Shown piece by piece: positions 44,641-57,639 of a stretch of DNA of 64,000 nucleotides. Under the pieces are notes generated by a model that had not been told where the DNA came from, did not search any database, and saw only the letters and a program-made list of their open reading frames with translations. Numbering within the stretch: the stretch's first letter is position 1; each line of letters opens with the position of its first letter. Source of the stretch: Macrocystis pyrifera. Its lineage: Eukaryota; Sar; Phaeophyceae; Laminariales; Laminariaceae. Position numbers and translations under genes: made by a program. The stretch spans positions 310,001 through 374,000 of the forward strand of contig JASSKH010000041.1 in assembly GCA_031763025.1 (NCBI GenBank). The letters are read 5' to 3'.

Positions 44641-45879
44641 CGAAATTACAGGTTGTATTTTAGTTCTCTTGGTTTGTTCGGTTTGGTTGGATGATTTGGT
44701 TTTACTGTATCGCACGCGTATTGTTTTTGGGCCGACATTTTGCTATAAGATGGATTTGTTTTGTTGTCAGCCGTATGTTTTTGATGGCTGCTGTATCTTG
44801 CCGTCCCCCTAACGCCCAACCCCCTCCCCTTGCGCGTTGAGTTTGACCAGTTCATGAGTGAACCAGCGGTTGGTAGAGTATGCGATGAGCGTCAGAGGTA
44901 GCTTTGCGGTAGCCCACTGCCGTGCCCGGACGAGTGTAGCTATATTATTGCTGTGCTGTTTCTTTGAGTTGATATTTTGAGCAGGACATGAGTGACGAGG
45001 AGATTCATTTTTCGTCGGGTGCTTGATCCCTATTTTTTGATGATCCTCGAAATTAGGAGCTTTAGCACTAAACCAAGTCATTTGTGGTAGCATACGAGTG
45101 CGCCACGGGTCGTTCTATTCAAGTGATTTACCTGTAAAAATTATTGGTTGATGACATGACAGTTGATAGCTGAATGCGTCATTTCTGGAATTCGATTTTT
45201 TAAGCCTATGATACTGATACGTACATACACGGCCGCAGCAACAGGCGGCAGTGCGGAGTTGTTTTATGCGTAAGTCATCGGTAGCAATCCAGCGTGCTCC
45301 GTCCCGGCATTGCAGCGATGCGAGGGGCGAGGGCCTATAGTCATGATAGGAGAGTGGCCTTGCATGGCATCCTAACCCCCCCTCCGCTCCCCGTGCTGTT
45401 TGCAATACCAAGTACGGGCATAAGGGGGCCATATAGTGTTACACTATACCCGTACTGGGTTTCTCAAGTTTATGGATTTCCTGAGTTGAGGAGTCGATCG
45501 TGATTCATGAGTGATGCTTTTCATTCCATTCCGTTGGGGCTGGAAGACTGCTGTATGTAGCAGGAAAGCTGAAATATTTGCAAGTACTAACATTATTTTA
45601 CTGAATACGCACCTACGTACGTAATGCGGAACTGAAATTTGCTGTATAAGAGCTCGGCCGCACTAAACTGGGGCGTTATTTCAGGGACGAAAGTCTGGGT
45701 TCTCGTTGCTATTTGAGATGAAGTGTGTCCCCTGTAGATAGGCTACATCGGATTGGTGTTTTTTGGTTGAGATGGAGAGTCTAACCCAAAAAGGGACTGC
45801 AGTACTATCTATATAAATGATGCAAGGATTAGGATTTGATATTTGTTTTCTGAGATTTGAGGAGTTGCGTCGTGGGTTT
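44641..45879. other. no gene recognised
   Basis: AT-rich with short ORFs. 45290-45400 resembles 27530-27620. One isolated end of the mini-MITE family (GGGACTGCAGTACTA) lies near 45794. Confidence 0.35.
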
Positions 45880-46390
45880 TGTTACAGCAGGGTACAGCTC
45901 TCAGACCCTGAAAAGAACCTGCGCTGGTTAGATCTCTGAGGCCGGCTCACCTCTTGTTTGAGAGTTCGAGGAAGTGCCTTCAAGCAGTACTGATCGGATC
46001 ACGGAAAACGTGGATCGATGCAATGCGGTAGATGCAAGCAGCCAGCGTGAACAATCAACAAAGCACCACTGACACAATGACGGGCACGACGGGCAAGGCA
46101 GGGCCCAAGGGGCTGGGGGTAATTAGGACAGGTATCACAGATCACTTGGCTTTGACTTTCTTCACTCGGTGGTGTAAACACCGCGGTGTTCCGTGACCTC
46201 GTTACTGGTTTTTTACACAGAACTGAAGGCGTTCCCACACCGGGGATCCTCCCTTCCCCTATAAGATTCGCCCAGAAAAGCTAACCAGAGTTTGCTCTCT
46301 GCCCATCGAATAGACCCAACGCGTGACACTGATCAGAACAGCTGTCTCGCGCCGTATTATCCTCCTGGAAGCACTGTCGGCGCTGCAACA
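45880..46390 (-). repeat. LTR-A, 3' LTR of the gypsy relic
   Basis: Starts TGTTACAGCAGGG and ends CGCTGCAACA, directly followed by the complement of the polypurine tract GGGCAGGGGGGG (46391-46402) and then the gypsy polyprotein end. This junction ties the LTR-A family to Ty3/gypsy coding sequence. About 50 bp near the end are deleted relative to other copies. Confidence 0.85.
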
Positions 46391-46409
46391 CCCCCCCTGC
46401 CCGTCGCAG

Positions 46410-47311
46410 TATGCGCCGGAGCAAAACGGGCCCCCCCAGCAGCCGAACGCTTCTTCTCCCCCCCATGCTAATCGGCTCACCGCTTCGGTTCCCCGCCTAT
46501 TGCTGACGAGGGTCACCTCTGGCCCGCGGCGTTCCGGTGTTCCTCGACCCCGCTAGTCACTTCGCTGCGGTTAAGCTCCTCCCAATCTCCGTCAGGATAT
46601 CTCACTCGCCAATACGGCTCCCTGAAGTCGTACACCTTTCCTACCGCCACTCGACTCACCCCATGCTCCAGCAAACGACCGCCTGACCTGCGTCCCCGTC
46701 GGAAAGTCCTGCAGCGCTCTCGTTCGCAGCCCCTGGTCACGCTCTTCCTTCGGTAGTAGTTCCATCGGCCGAGGGCGGCAGTCCTTTCCCTTGTACACTT
46801 CCCAGAGGGCATGGAAGACATCGAGTTGCAGAGGGGTGAAGCTGTCCCTTACTTCCTGTTCAGGTAGCCACTCTGACTCCACCCCACTGTAGTATCGGCC
46901 TCGGTACTGCCATTCCCACCAGGTCCCCGTGTTCTCCATGGCTCGCCGGTCCGTCAGGGTATAGAGCGGCACCGCAACCGTCGAGGTGTCTGCCAACCCC
47001 AAGTCCGTGCCCCATGCCAGATGCGCGATTTCGTCCTCGAAGGCATGGCGCAGATGCTCCGGCCGCACGTGAAATTCCTTGATGTTGGCAGCTGAAACCG
47101 TTCTCTTCCTGGTCCGGCGGACGCTCATTGTCGCCTGGTAGCTGATACCCGGCTGTGCAATGGCTGTCACTCGCCACGGCCCCGTCCAGTGTTCATGTGC
47201 TAGTTTGGCGTGAGCGCCCTCCCGCGCCATCTTGCTGTCTGCCCCCTTAACCAGCATCAGGTACTCCCACTCGCGCCCCTTCGCCTGCAGAGTGTCGCCT
47301 AATGGCCGCAT
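46410..47311 (-). pseudogene. gypsy integrase C-terminal and chromodomain-like region
   Basis: Reads KLAHEHWTGPWRVT, then NIKEFHVRPEHLRH, the usual end of gypsy integrases (W.GP..V, H...L). This is followed by WWEWQYRGRYYSGVESEWLP, which resembles the chromodomain core ..V.WKGY....TWEP.ENL. It ends in another frame with YWRVRYPDGDWEELN near 46600. Frame changes lie near 47310 and 46690. Chromodomain tails guide integration to marked chromatin in chromoviruses; here that role is inference. Confidence 0.65.
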
Positions 47312-47499
47312 TGTGGCGTACGCGTCGCTTGTTCTTGTCCTCCTGACGCTTCTTCAACATTGCCCGCAATTCCATGAACGTCTGGTGTCTCTCAGAAACG
47401 AAATTGTCGAGCCCAGTGCGGAAATTTTTACCGTCCAGTGCAGGAATAAGAGCATCCAAGTTTGTGCGTGCATCACGACCGAACATAATCTTGAAGGGC

Positions 47500-48260
47500 G
47501 TCCCACCTGACGGGAGACGCGGGCCCGGCGTAGTCCTTTGAACCCAGCAAGCTTCGCTTATATATTCGTCTCACCTTGCCGGCCAAGATTTGCAAAGCTC
47601 CGCCAAGACCTCCTGCAGCCACCCCCCCATCCTTTCCACGGCTCCTTGACCAAGAGGGTGGTCAGCAGGACCATGATCCAGCTTCACCCTGAGCTACTGG
47701 CACAGGTGGGCGACCACCTTAGCGGTGAACTCCCTCCCGGCGTCGCTCCTAATCGACAGAGGCACGCCAAACGTGAGTAACAGCTCCAGGAGTCTCCTCG
47801 CCACTCCCACAGAATTCTTAGATTCCAGCGGGTACCCAAACAGGAACCGGCTGGCCCGATCCATCACTACCAGCAGGTACCTATTTACTGCGCTGGATAC
47901 CTGCTTCATGTCCTGGAGGTCCATCTCAAGCACTTCCCAAGGCCACAGTAACCGAGCAGGCATCATGGCCACGCGTTGGCTCCGTGCTCTTTTTCTCCTC
48001 CTGCAACCGCACGATAGTACGTACTCCGTGACTTCCTGGGCTACTGTCGGCCATCCGTACTTGCCCTTATTCAGCAGGAGGGTCTGCACAACGCCCGGGT
48101 CGCCGTAGGTACTGTGCACGAGTGCCAGCACCCCTGGCACTAATGCTCGCGGCATGGCCAACTTCGGTGCCTCCCCCCGAGGCGCGCTCCACAATAAGTC
48201 GTATTCGTCTAGAACGTCCCTTCCGGTGACTGCCTGTCACTCTTCCTCGCAATCAGCCCC
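47500..48260 (-). pseudogene. Ty3/gypsy integrase domain with DD35E triad
   Basis: Catalytic residues are all readable: Asp (EMDLQD, codon 47920-47922), Asp (RSDAGREF, codon 47742-47744) and Glu (GAVERM, codon 47634-47636), with 35 residues between the second and third. The N-terminal zinc-binding region is degenerate (ALVHSTYGDPG in place of H...GHPG, and SCGC in place of CxxC). In-frame stops at 47694-47696 (TAG) and 47571-47573 (TGA) inactivate it. Integrase inserts element cDNA. Downstream FKIMFGRDARTNLDAL is the usual post-core region. Confidence 0.85.
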
Positions 48261-49794
48261 AAATGGGGCCAAGTCGCGCGTCCTCTCGTTGCCGTCGCAC
48301 CAGTCGCGGCCACTTCCGCTATCTGGTCGACCATGGAAGGAAGAGGTCCCGGGTATTCCGAGTATTCCGCTCTCGGTGCTCACCGCCTCAGCTGGGGCTG
48401 TACTCTGGACTGCGGCACGTTTTTCGTGGGTTGTACCTGCGATGACGACGGCAGTTCTAACGGGGTTGACTGTGTAACAAGCGGCATTGGCACCTGCGCA
48501 TGCTGCTTTGTTGACCTTCTTCTCGCTACGCCCGCTCTGGACCTCGTGGCCGCCGGCGTTACCTCGGCTATGTCCTCCTCGAAGAGCGCCTGCAAGCCTT
48601 CCAGCGATTTAGTTCCGTGTAGCTGCCCCCCCCTGGCTTTGTCTATCAACAGCCGCTTTGGCCACAACCCCGACAAGGCCTCTCTCGCCATAGGTGGCAA
48701 TGAAAAGTCCGCCAATATCGCGGCGGCTGCTCCCCTGCTGACGATTGGGGGCACTCGGTAGTCCGCTCGTCCGGTGGCGAGTTTTTAGTATTCCGCAAAA
48801 GTCAGCTCGTCTGCTTGGTCGATATCTCTTGCGTCCAAGGGGTGCGGTCTGTAAGTTCCTTCGGGGGGTTTCTCGCCCATCATGTGCGTTCGAGTGATGG
48901 AAGTGATCGTCAAACGAAAAGACCCCCCTCTCTTCCACGCCTCGCTTGAGGAAGTAGGTTCCCCTCCTCCCCAAGAATCTTCCTATTAATAGAGATGTGC
49001 ACCCTGGGTCGCGCCTTTCTATGTCCGTCCTCCACTCCCTTAGCCTCTCACTTTCCCTTTTGGGTCTCCCGCTCCTTACGCGGACAGCGAACGCCTTCCT
49101 CTTCCCCAACAGAACCCCCACGATGTCCGCCGCGATTTCGACTGTCTCCACCGTACACGCCACTTCCTTCAACGCAGGCAGCACTACCTGCCCCCACTCC
49201 GTCGATCGAAGTAGATGCCAGTAGCATTCCAGCAGGAGAACATTGGCCGTCGAATCAATGAAGGCCTTCACGATAGTCGTTGCCAAGGTTGCTGCTCTAC
49301 CGGGCCCCTGCTGGCCTGACTTTCTGGATGCATCTCCCATCACGACGCTCGGGCTCAAGCCGTTCAAGAGCCTTTTGCAATCTTATCCCCCCGGGTTCCG
49401 CTCTCACCAGTCGAACTCCTTGGTCCAACCCGTTCTCCCTAACACACTCGAGCGCTCTCCAGTCGTGGTCGGTGGCACCCTTGACTGCGACCATCTCCTT
49501 CGCCGCCATGAGACCACCTCCCTCCCCGCAGCAGAGCACCACGGCGACTGGATACTCCTCGGCTGCGGACGTTGTGGCGGCTCTCTCAGTGTCTGCGTCG
49601 ACGGCTCTGCCTGGGGTAAAAATTACGCGTGCCGCAACCGCTGCGTTTTTCCCCGTTGGCTCGTTCACCTCGTCTGCCCCCAGTTCGCTGAGCAGTACAG
49701 CCGTCGAGCACCGGTCCCTTGGGGCCCCGGTACGCGGTCCTCGTGGAGGGATCGTCTGAGAATGAGCCATCGATGTTCGTGCGCGGCGCGTCGA

Positions 49795-50070
49795 GTGAGA
49801 CCAGAAGAGGTATACTTGCAGGAAAAAACAGCACATTGTTGACCATACAAGAAGTATTGAGTTGGTGTTGTTGTGGGCGTACGCATTGCACCATATTATC
49901 TTCTCCAATTTATTCTTACTTTTTTCGTGTACATAATTTTTTTTTCCCGATTATTAGAATTTTTGTTTTGATTTCGTGTTTCGTTTCGTTTTTTTTTTCG
50001 GATTTCATTATTTTTTGCTTTGTTGCTGTCGTTTTTAAAAAAAAAATTGGTTCGATGCCTTGGATACTGC
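49795..50070 (+). repeat. R5 repeat fragment
   Basis: Starts CGAGTGAGACCAGAAGAGGTATA and aligns with 59577-59850, including a T-rich half with TTTCGTGTTTCG. It overlaps the upstream edge of the gypsy relic, so R5 inserted into or next to it. Confidence 0.65.
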
Positions 50071-50950
50071 TGTGACCAGTTGAATGCTCCCTTGACAATG
50101 CAGGAGCCAGCCCAGACATTTATTATTTGCCTTGGCAGGACTTTACATGAGTTTGGTGGCACCGCCCTACTGTTGACAGAACAGACGTATCTATGCAGCT
50201 CACCGCAGGTAGTACTCGAGCTTACTGAAGCAGACTCAATGCCTCACAACGCAAAGATCCCACGTAGCTTGTAGCATTGGTGTGTGTCTTAACACTTAGC
50301 TCATGTGCGGCAGCCTACTCCCCCTTATGTTTGCTCGAGACCAACAGCAAGCATCACATCAGCATTTTTTTTATCTGTTGTACCTGCCTATCAGCACAAA
50401 GGAAGCGATTCCAAGGTTATGTTAAAATCTTGTCACACCCAGCCCGCTTTTCGATGTTTTCCGTCGGCTCATATGAACGTAAACACGATCGCAAACAACC
50501 GCTCGTCCCAAGCTCCTGCCGATAGTCACAAGCTTCCTGGCCAACACAGGTAGCCCCCCGCATACCAGTGTGATATTGATATGAGCTCACTTTCTATGCC
50601 GGGCTATATCCAGCTTATGACGAAGGACAGCGTATTATCGTATTGCGGTGTACGCGACAACGATAACTGCAGTATGTATGCAGTACATGTACTACTGCTG
50701 TAAAAGTATCGTGGGTCGCTATTAATAGTCTGCTTTGAACTTTTGGTTTATTCTTTGAACTTTTGAGATTATTATGTCGGTTGCTAAACGATTGTTTGTG
50801 CTTTCAGAATACATATTCACTATCGCCAAGTAGTGGTGTCTTGTATTTTTTATCGTTGTTGGCATCAGATTTCTTCAATCGTACTCAAATATTCATTGTT
50901 GTTGTTGATCTCACAATAACTCTCAAATCAAGGAGGCCGTGGTCACACAA
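50071..50950. other. no gene recognised
   Basis: Short ORFs only. One CTATTAATAG palindrome lies at 50719-50728. Confidence 0.35.
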
Positions 50951-50952
50951 AG

Positions 50953-52842
50953 GTGCTGGAGCCCTAGGAAGATCATATCGTATTACTGCTGGTATCTTCT
51001 CCGAGTATGGTAGCTTATAGCTCCTATTCACGTGGGATAGCTCATGTCTTGTTGCCAACAGTTAGCTGCTTCATTGACACGACCGGCAGCGCAACACAGC
51101 GGACAGTCCAGCTACGAGTGGTCTCTGCCTGCGCTTCGTTCGTGTTGCCCAGCCACATTTGCTGTCGGTATATGCACCTCTATTACAACACCGTCTTTGA
51201 CCGATCCACGATAAGCTTATTTCCATTTTACCTATTACTGTTTTAACACAGTGGAGGTTTTCATTTTTATACGACATAATAGTATACCAGCTGTAGGTCG
51301 TCACTAGATGTGATAAGTAGTATATACTAATAGATCCTTGCCGGCTCGTCACGCTGAGCACTACCCTCGAGAAGCGCTCGCCCCGCGACTCGTTTACTGT
51401 AGCTGGCGGACGCTCACGTTCACTTTCCAGCTGCCTACGGCGACTTACAAATGTTCATCAGATTTCACCAGTTCGCAAGGTCCAAGCTTTACCGGACCAA
51501 ACGCATTATCAGATTTCATCAAGTCCGCAAAACAAACATAACAGAACAGCATCAGATTCCATCAGTTCGCCGAACCCCCCAATGTGCTGGAGCCCTAGTA
51601 AATCATATCGTATTACTGCTGGTATCTTCTCCGAGTATGGTAGCTTTTAGCTCCTATTCACGTGGGATAGCTCAATGTCTTGTTGCCAACAGTTAGCTGC
51701 TTCATTGACACGACCGGCAGCGCAACACAGCGGACAGTCCAGCTACGAGTGGTCTCTGCCTGCGCTTCGTTCGTGTTGCCCAGCCACATTTGCTGTCGGT
51801 ATATGCACCTCTATTACAACACCGTCTTTGACCGATCCACGATAAGCTTATTTCCATTTTACCTATTACTGTTTTAACACAGTGGAGGTTTTCATTTTTA
51901 TACGACATAATAGTATACCAGCTGTAGGTCGTCACTAGATGTGATAAGTAGTATATACTAATAGATCCTTGCCGGCTCGTCACGCTGAGCACTACCCTCG
52001 AGAAGCGCTCGCCCCGCGACTCGTTTACTGTAGCTGGCGGACGCTCACGTTCACTTTCCAGCTGCCTACGGCGACTTACAAATGTTCATCAGATTTCACC
52101 AGTTCGCAAGGTCCAAGCTTTACCGGACCAAACGCATTATCAGATTTCATCAAGTCCGCAAAACAAACATAACAGAACAGCATCAGATTCCATCAGTTCG
52201 CCGAACCTCCCAATGTGCTGGAGCCCTAGTAAATCATATCGTATTACTGCTGGTATCTTCTCCGAGCATGGTAGCTTTTAGCTCCTATTCACATGGGATA
52301 GCTCATGTCTTGTTGCCAACAGTTAGCTGCTTCATTGACACGACCGGCAGCGCAACACAGCGGACAGTCCAGCTACGAGTGGTCTCTGCCTGCGCTTCGT
52401 TCGTGTTGCCCAGCCACATTTGCTGTCGGTATATGCACCTCTATTACAACACCATCTTTGACCAATCCACGATAAGCCTATTTTTCCATTTTACCTATTG
52501 TTTTACCACAATGGAGGTTTTCATTTTTATACGACATAATAGTATACCAGTTGTAGGTCGTCACTAGATGTGATAAGTAGTATATATACTAATAGATCCT
52601 TTCGGCTCGTCACGCTGAGCACTACCCTCGAGAATCGCTCACCCCGCGACTCGTTTACTGTAGCTGGCGAACGCTCACGTTCACTTTCCAGCTGCCTACG
52701 GCGACTTACAAATGTTCATCAGATTCCACCAGTTCGCAGGTCCAAGCTTTACCGGACCAAACGCATTATCAGATTTCATCAAGTCCGCAAAACAAACATA
52801 ACAGAACAGCATCAGATTCTATCAGTTCGCCGAACCTCCCAA
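50953..52842. repeat. three tandem 631-bp units
   Basis: GTGCTGGAGCCCTAG starts units at 50953, 51584 and 52215. The first two are nearly identical (one ORF of 96 codons is repeated exactly at 51071 and 51702). The third carries many substitutions and short indels. The unit has no recognised domain. It could be the start of a satellite or an LTR-like unit amplified by unequal exchange. Confidence 0.88.
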
Positions 52843-53439
52843 TTTTCTTTTGCGGACATCAGCTCTCGAGCAGCTGGTGCTCGTGAGACTTGCTCTCTCC
52901 GACCTGCATAGTACTTGTAACCCTATCACCACTTTCTGATCCTGCCTGGATCGATCTCCGGGTTCACCATGTTGCGGCAAGCTCCCCGATGTGAGCTGTC
53001 AACGCTCACCTGACTCGCCTACTCATTTCGTAAGTCAGACCCGTAGTCAAAGTGGCTCCAGTGCTTCGCTCAAAAAGCCCGACTACGAGCGACGCAGGTA
53101 CTCGATTATGCCCGTTATCACGCGGAATGATGCCTTTATGCGAGCGAACAGTCGGTTTAGCCTTTAATCCTTTTAGTTTTTAGTCCTTCAGTTCACTTTT
53201 CAGGTTTTTCACGTGTTCTCTTCCTTGCCTGGGTAGCGTCTAAAGGCACTCAGTGTGGCCCACGCGCTGCATGCGCTGTACACCTTGGTCAGACGTTTTG
53301 CATTCAGCAGGCTGAAACCGTCTGCTGAATGAACCCATCACCCACCCACAGAGTATTCCGCCTCTATCTACTCTGCGCCCAACGACTCGTGGCCGCATGC
53401 CTCGACTCGTCGTACTTTTGGTTGCTCTCACGTCCCTCC
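52843..53439. other. no gene recognised
   Basis: Flank of the tandem array, with short ORFs only. Confidence 0.35.
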
Positions 53440-55437
53440 GCCGCAACACAAGGAGCCTGGTCGGTCATATTCAGAGCTTGGCCGTATCGGGTTATACCCC
53501 TCTCGTAACAGGGATTCTGTGTCCAGTTGCCTCTCATTCGACCGTCACTGCTATCGTGCTGGGTGTGCAGATCGAAGTATTCCCCATCAGACCAGCCAAG
53601 GATCTCAGGGGGTTGGAGGGACGCATTTTTCTCAAGGACGTAACGTCTCCCCTGCTTCACACGCCATCGTTGTTCTGGATCGATGGGTCAGCTTGTGGAG
53701 CATTTCGAATGTCAGGGTTTCCGTCAACAACCAAGCGCCATGTCATGCATACTATCTCATTAGGTCCATGTCCCTGGTCCTATATCGGTGATTCAACATA
53801 TTACAGCATGTGCTACACAAGTATTCTAGCATTGGCGTGTGACTTTACTTCTAACTCAACCTGTGCGACAAGGCCTACTCCCCCCATTTTTTTTTGCGCT
53901 CGGGGAATAGCGTACAGCAAGAAACATATCAGTATTTTCGACTGTGGACACGACATCAGAACAAAGAAAAGAAACGAGCCCACGGTTGTGTTTCACCCAC
54001 TCCATACCTGTTGGCCTGGTACTGATCAGGTTGGGTTGTATCGTGTATCTGCCATCACCCCAAACCCTCCGGACACAGCAAGCCACACCTCCCCCTCCGT
54101 TGTGTGCAAGCTCATCATCGTCCAGCTGAAACTATCTCACCTTGTATGACCCGTCCCCCACAAGCTTGCGTAGCCGATCTCCGTCTGCTCTGGTTTTCCT
54201 TTTCCTCTCCTCTTATGCTTGGCTTTTCAGTCCTTCAAGCGTTGTGCCTGGTACTCGAACACAACGCTCGGCTGGTATGTAACACAGACAATGGTGCGAC
54301 CGGAGACATCGAAAAGGGTCAAACGTGCATCGTACTCTCCCTTGGGTGTGCATATCGTCGTTCCGTTGTATCGGTAACTTGCTAGAGATACACCACATAC
54401 GTACGACGATTGGTCTGTTACTACTGATTGATGTACTCCAATAATCATCACAAATGAAATTTCCATGTTTGCCAGCCTATAATGCGCAGCGCTGTCGAGG
54501 GGTCCCTCGTTCTATATGTACCCCAAACGGCGTAAGGCTCAACATGGTTCTTAATAGTTTCCGGTATTACTCAACCGGGCAAACGGTACACGAGAGTATG
54601 GGTGGTAGTACGTACGGCACCTTTGGTTCGTACTGACACCTGTCGTTTGCGTTTGGTTTTGAAGGCAATATGTGGTCAATAGCATGCAGTCATTTTTTAA
54701 CGGACATGCATGCGTGTGTCATCATGAACAACGAGCGAGCAGACGAACACGAGCAACAGCTAAACGGAGGACGAGCATCGGGTATGCCTGCATCCATTGA
54801 ATATGGAATAAAATACTATGCAAGGTCGAACGTGCGATTGTACAAAGAACACGATGACTTCATTTCACAGTTTTGCACTTCGATCTCCTTGGGCTCAACA
54901 TGATCCAGCAGGGTACCGCTCTCAGACCCTAAAAAGGACCCGCGCTCGTTAGATCTCCGAGGCCGGCTCACCTGTTGTTCGAGGGTTCGAGAAGTGCCTC
55001 GTGCAGCAATGATCGGGTCATTCGGGAAGTGAATCGATGCGGTAGTTGCAAGCAGCTAGAACAAACAAACGACGAAGCATCACAGACACAATGACGAGCA
55101 CGACGGACAAGGCAGGGCCCAAGGGGCTGGGGGTCGATAGGACAGGGTATCACAGATCACTTGGCTTTGACTTTCTTTGCTTTACTTGGTGTTTACTAAA
55201 CACCGCGTGGTCCTGGAACCTCGTTACTGGCTCTGTGCCCAAGACCGAAGGCGTTCCCACACCGGGGATCCTCTCTGGCCCTATACCGCTCAGAGGAACT
55301 AACCAAAGCTTGCCCTCTGTCTATCGAGTAGACCCGACGCGTGACTATGATTAGGTCAGTTGTCTCGTGCCGTATTATCCTCCTCATAGCGCTGGTCACG
55401 ACAGTCCCATCGCTATGAACCTCCTGCCCTGGCACCA
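53440..55437 (-). mobile_element. LTR-A element, 5' half (internal leader plus LTR)
   Basis: Internal sequence 53440-54900 is colinear in blocks with 28290-28430, 20320-20500, 41720-42060 and 32600-33595, then the LTR 54901-55437. A primer-site-like TGTTGAGCCCAAGG precedes the LTR on the minus strand. The LTR loses its last bases (ends near GGCACCAGGG). No 3' part is found left of 53440, so the element is truncated. The plus-strand 250-codon ORF 53397-54149 runs through these repeats and is not conserved in the sister copies. Confidence 0.7.
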
Positions 55438-56519
55438 GGGTGTTCGGAAATGCATGAAATCTGATTATTAATACTAACTTGATGGGTCCGCTGTAGATAG
55501 TTTTCCGATAATAATGGACCTCAGTTAGACTACCGCTGATGAGAGGTCCGCGGTGGCGGCCCAACCTGATCAACAGTAATCAGTATTTTCGTGTATGGCT
55601 GCTGGTATTGGGCACAATACGAAATATTGTTGAATTTCCTCGGGGGGTAAGCGCCTGCCGTAGATGTTGCTAAGTGTGAAGGTGTACGTAATTACTGATG
55701 AGCCCACCATGCCCCGAACACTTGTCTACTGCCGCCGGGAGCAAAGGCGCCCTAACTCGGCAATTACACGAAAAAGCCGTATATCCGCCTCTACAATACT
55801 ACTAGTAGTGGTATTTAATAATTTACGTACAAATAAGGAGTATAGTATTGGGTTGCAAGATGCTCAAACAGATAGACCTGACGACCTGCAGTACCGTACA
55901 CTATCAAGAGTACATGTTGTAATTCGGAAATAATGACAGCCATGCTGGATCTGCAGTTTCTATTTATTTATTTCCAGGACAGAGTTGATGTTATGATGCA
56001 CGGCGTGGTATGTACAACACAAAAGCCTACAGGGAGGATAGCTCGCAGAATGTAATTTTTGTACACATATACGTATAAAACATGAAAATCTAAAGTACTG
56101 AAATTGACTATATTAATAATATGCATGGTAAGATCCCTAGCGACCCTTGGGCCTATCTCTCTTTCATCTTAACGAGTCAAGTTAACTCGTTCAAAAGACA
56201 CAAATCTGCAGGATGTACTACATAAACACACTGCTGTATGTACAAAAGATATTCATACGGGGTATACTGATGAGTCTGGGTAGAAAGGACAACTTAAAGT
56301 GAAGACAACAACTTGGAGGATGTGTCTATATACGGTATCCATACTACTAAAACTGTACCTGGTAGGTCGTAGAAACACATACCTGAAGGATGCATGTATA
56401 TATGTTTTTCATACTACTATTAATAGAACTGTTCCTGGTAGGTCGTACGGCAAGATCTCTCTGGATTCTTGGGCATACCATTCCTCTTGCTTTCACGAGC
56501 GGAGTAATATCGTACCGAG
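55438..56519. repeat. R2-type mosaic, no gene
   Basis: 55600-55810 matches 4540-4760. 55850-56060 is related to 32000-32180 in inverse. At 56325-56380 and 56408-56460 a ~30-bp segment with ACTGTWCCTGGTAGGTCGTA occurs twice, once with a TTAATA insertion. Confidence 0.55.
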
Positions 56520-57360
56520 TATGTCTGGAATATGTATAGTGTCAACCCGCGCGGGTTCCATGGTCTGTGTGTGATATTTTCGGTTTACATGCTTATCCGT
56601 GCTTCAAACCTGTCACAGCGGTAGTATGCCTTTTATATTGCCAGGTTATGCGTGCTGTTGCATTAGCTGTGCAAGGGTTGGTCACCCATCATAAGCGAAG
56701 CAGGAACGGTTGATGTTGTTGTGACGCCGCAAAGGAGTATTGAAACTTTGTTGCAACATCGCAACGGATGCACACATAAAATATGCAGACGAGTAGTACA
56801 GACAAGTATACTGGCCAAGTAACGAGAGTTAAAACTTTCGAGCAGATGTGACGGAGTAGGTTATGACACTTTCAGTAAGCATCACGCAAGAGTACATTAG
56901 AATCTAGTTGTTGGGTCATCCAATTAGTTGAATGTAGCAAGTTTGACTATGTCACCTCCATCGAGGGGTCGTATTAAGGATAGCTACCATGCGAACCGGC
57001 AGTAGCCAGTAGACTATACCGAGTCGCTGATGGGTAGCATAAGCCGTCTGTAGCAAAAGTAGGCCACATCAGCACAACGGGGTGCTATGACTGTACAGCA
57101 GAGCAGTGTGTTGCGCGCCGATTGAGTAAATATGCGACATGATCACATGTCGTTTTGGTAGGTTGAGAACACTAAAAATCGGGAGAACCCAGATGATAAA
57201 ACTGATGTTCAAGGGTCCCCGGGGTCCTCGGGTTTGCTATATATGTCTACAGGTTGATGTAGGGTATTCGTGTTGCGTTTTTATTTTGGTTGAGCTGAGA
57301 CAAGCGAGACTGCACCGCGCACTCTCACTCCACTTCTCTCCGTTTCTCTTCTTCCATCCT
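56520..57360 (+). mobile_element. fragment of the gag-only family: 3' internal part and 3' LTR
   Basis: 56545-56971 aligns with 7870-8581 (for example GTGTGTGAT.TTTTCGGTTT) and 56972 onward with the LTR start TATTAAGGATAGCTAC. The LTR is strongly diverged and has extra sequence around 57130-57270. No gag remains. It is an older copy than the one at 5374. Confidence 0.7.
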
Positions 57361-57639
57361 GTCCTATTGGACAAGACCGATAATAATACTGATTGAACTG
57401 TGGAAGTGTGGTGAGCTTGAGCTTTATTTTTACTAATCCGCTGGAGGGTAAAAACAATTAAATAAAATAAAAGATGATAACATGAGCCTGAGATTTGTTT
57501 TGTAATAGGCTCTCCCGAGCTTGAAAAGCGTATTATACGCAGCAACCAGCTGCCAAAGCTCAGCTGATAGTGCTTACTTCCACCGCAGACTTTTGTAACT
57601 CAGGAGTCGCGCATCACACGCCCAATGCACAGCTCCTGT

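Larger units (their letters stand above)
46403..49790 (-). pseudogene. pol: Ty3/gypsy polyprotein relic: protease, integrase, chromodomain-like tail; RT missing
   Basis: Read on the minus strand. Near 49254 an FIDSTANVLLL stretch and about 100 codons later LLIGRFLGRR fit a decayed retroviral-type aspartic protease. A spacer (ADFSLPPMAREALSGL) follows. The integrase occupies about 48260-47500 and a C-terminal region 47311-46410. I see no RT or RNase H between protease and integrase, where about 1.4 kb would be expected, so a deletion is likely. Upstream of 49300 a weak gag-like frame (49297-49790) precedes an R5 repeat. There is no 5' LTR nearby. It is the presumptive source of enzymes for the LTR-A family. 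Confidence 0.75.

Noticed and set aside
49243..49842. 199-codon plus-strand ORF
   Set aside because: It is the antisense of the gypsy protease/gag region; the minus strand carries the recognisable motifs.
51071..51992. Identical 96-codon minus ORFs at 51071 and 51702 as duplicated genes
   Set aside because: They are identical because the 631-bp unit is duplicated; no domain, and the frame is lost in the third unit.
53397..54149. 250-codon plus-strand ORF as a host gene
   Set aside because: It runs antisense through LTR-A internal and R2 repeats, and the frame is not kept in the other copies.
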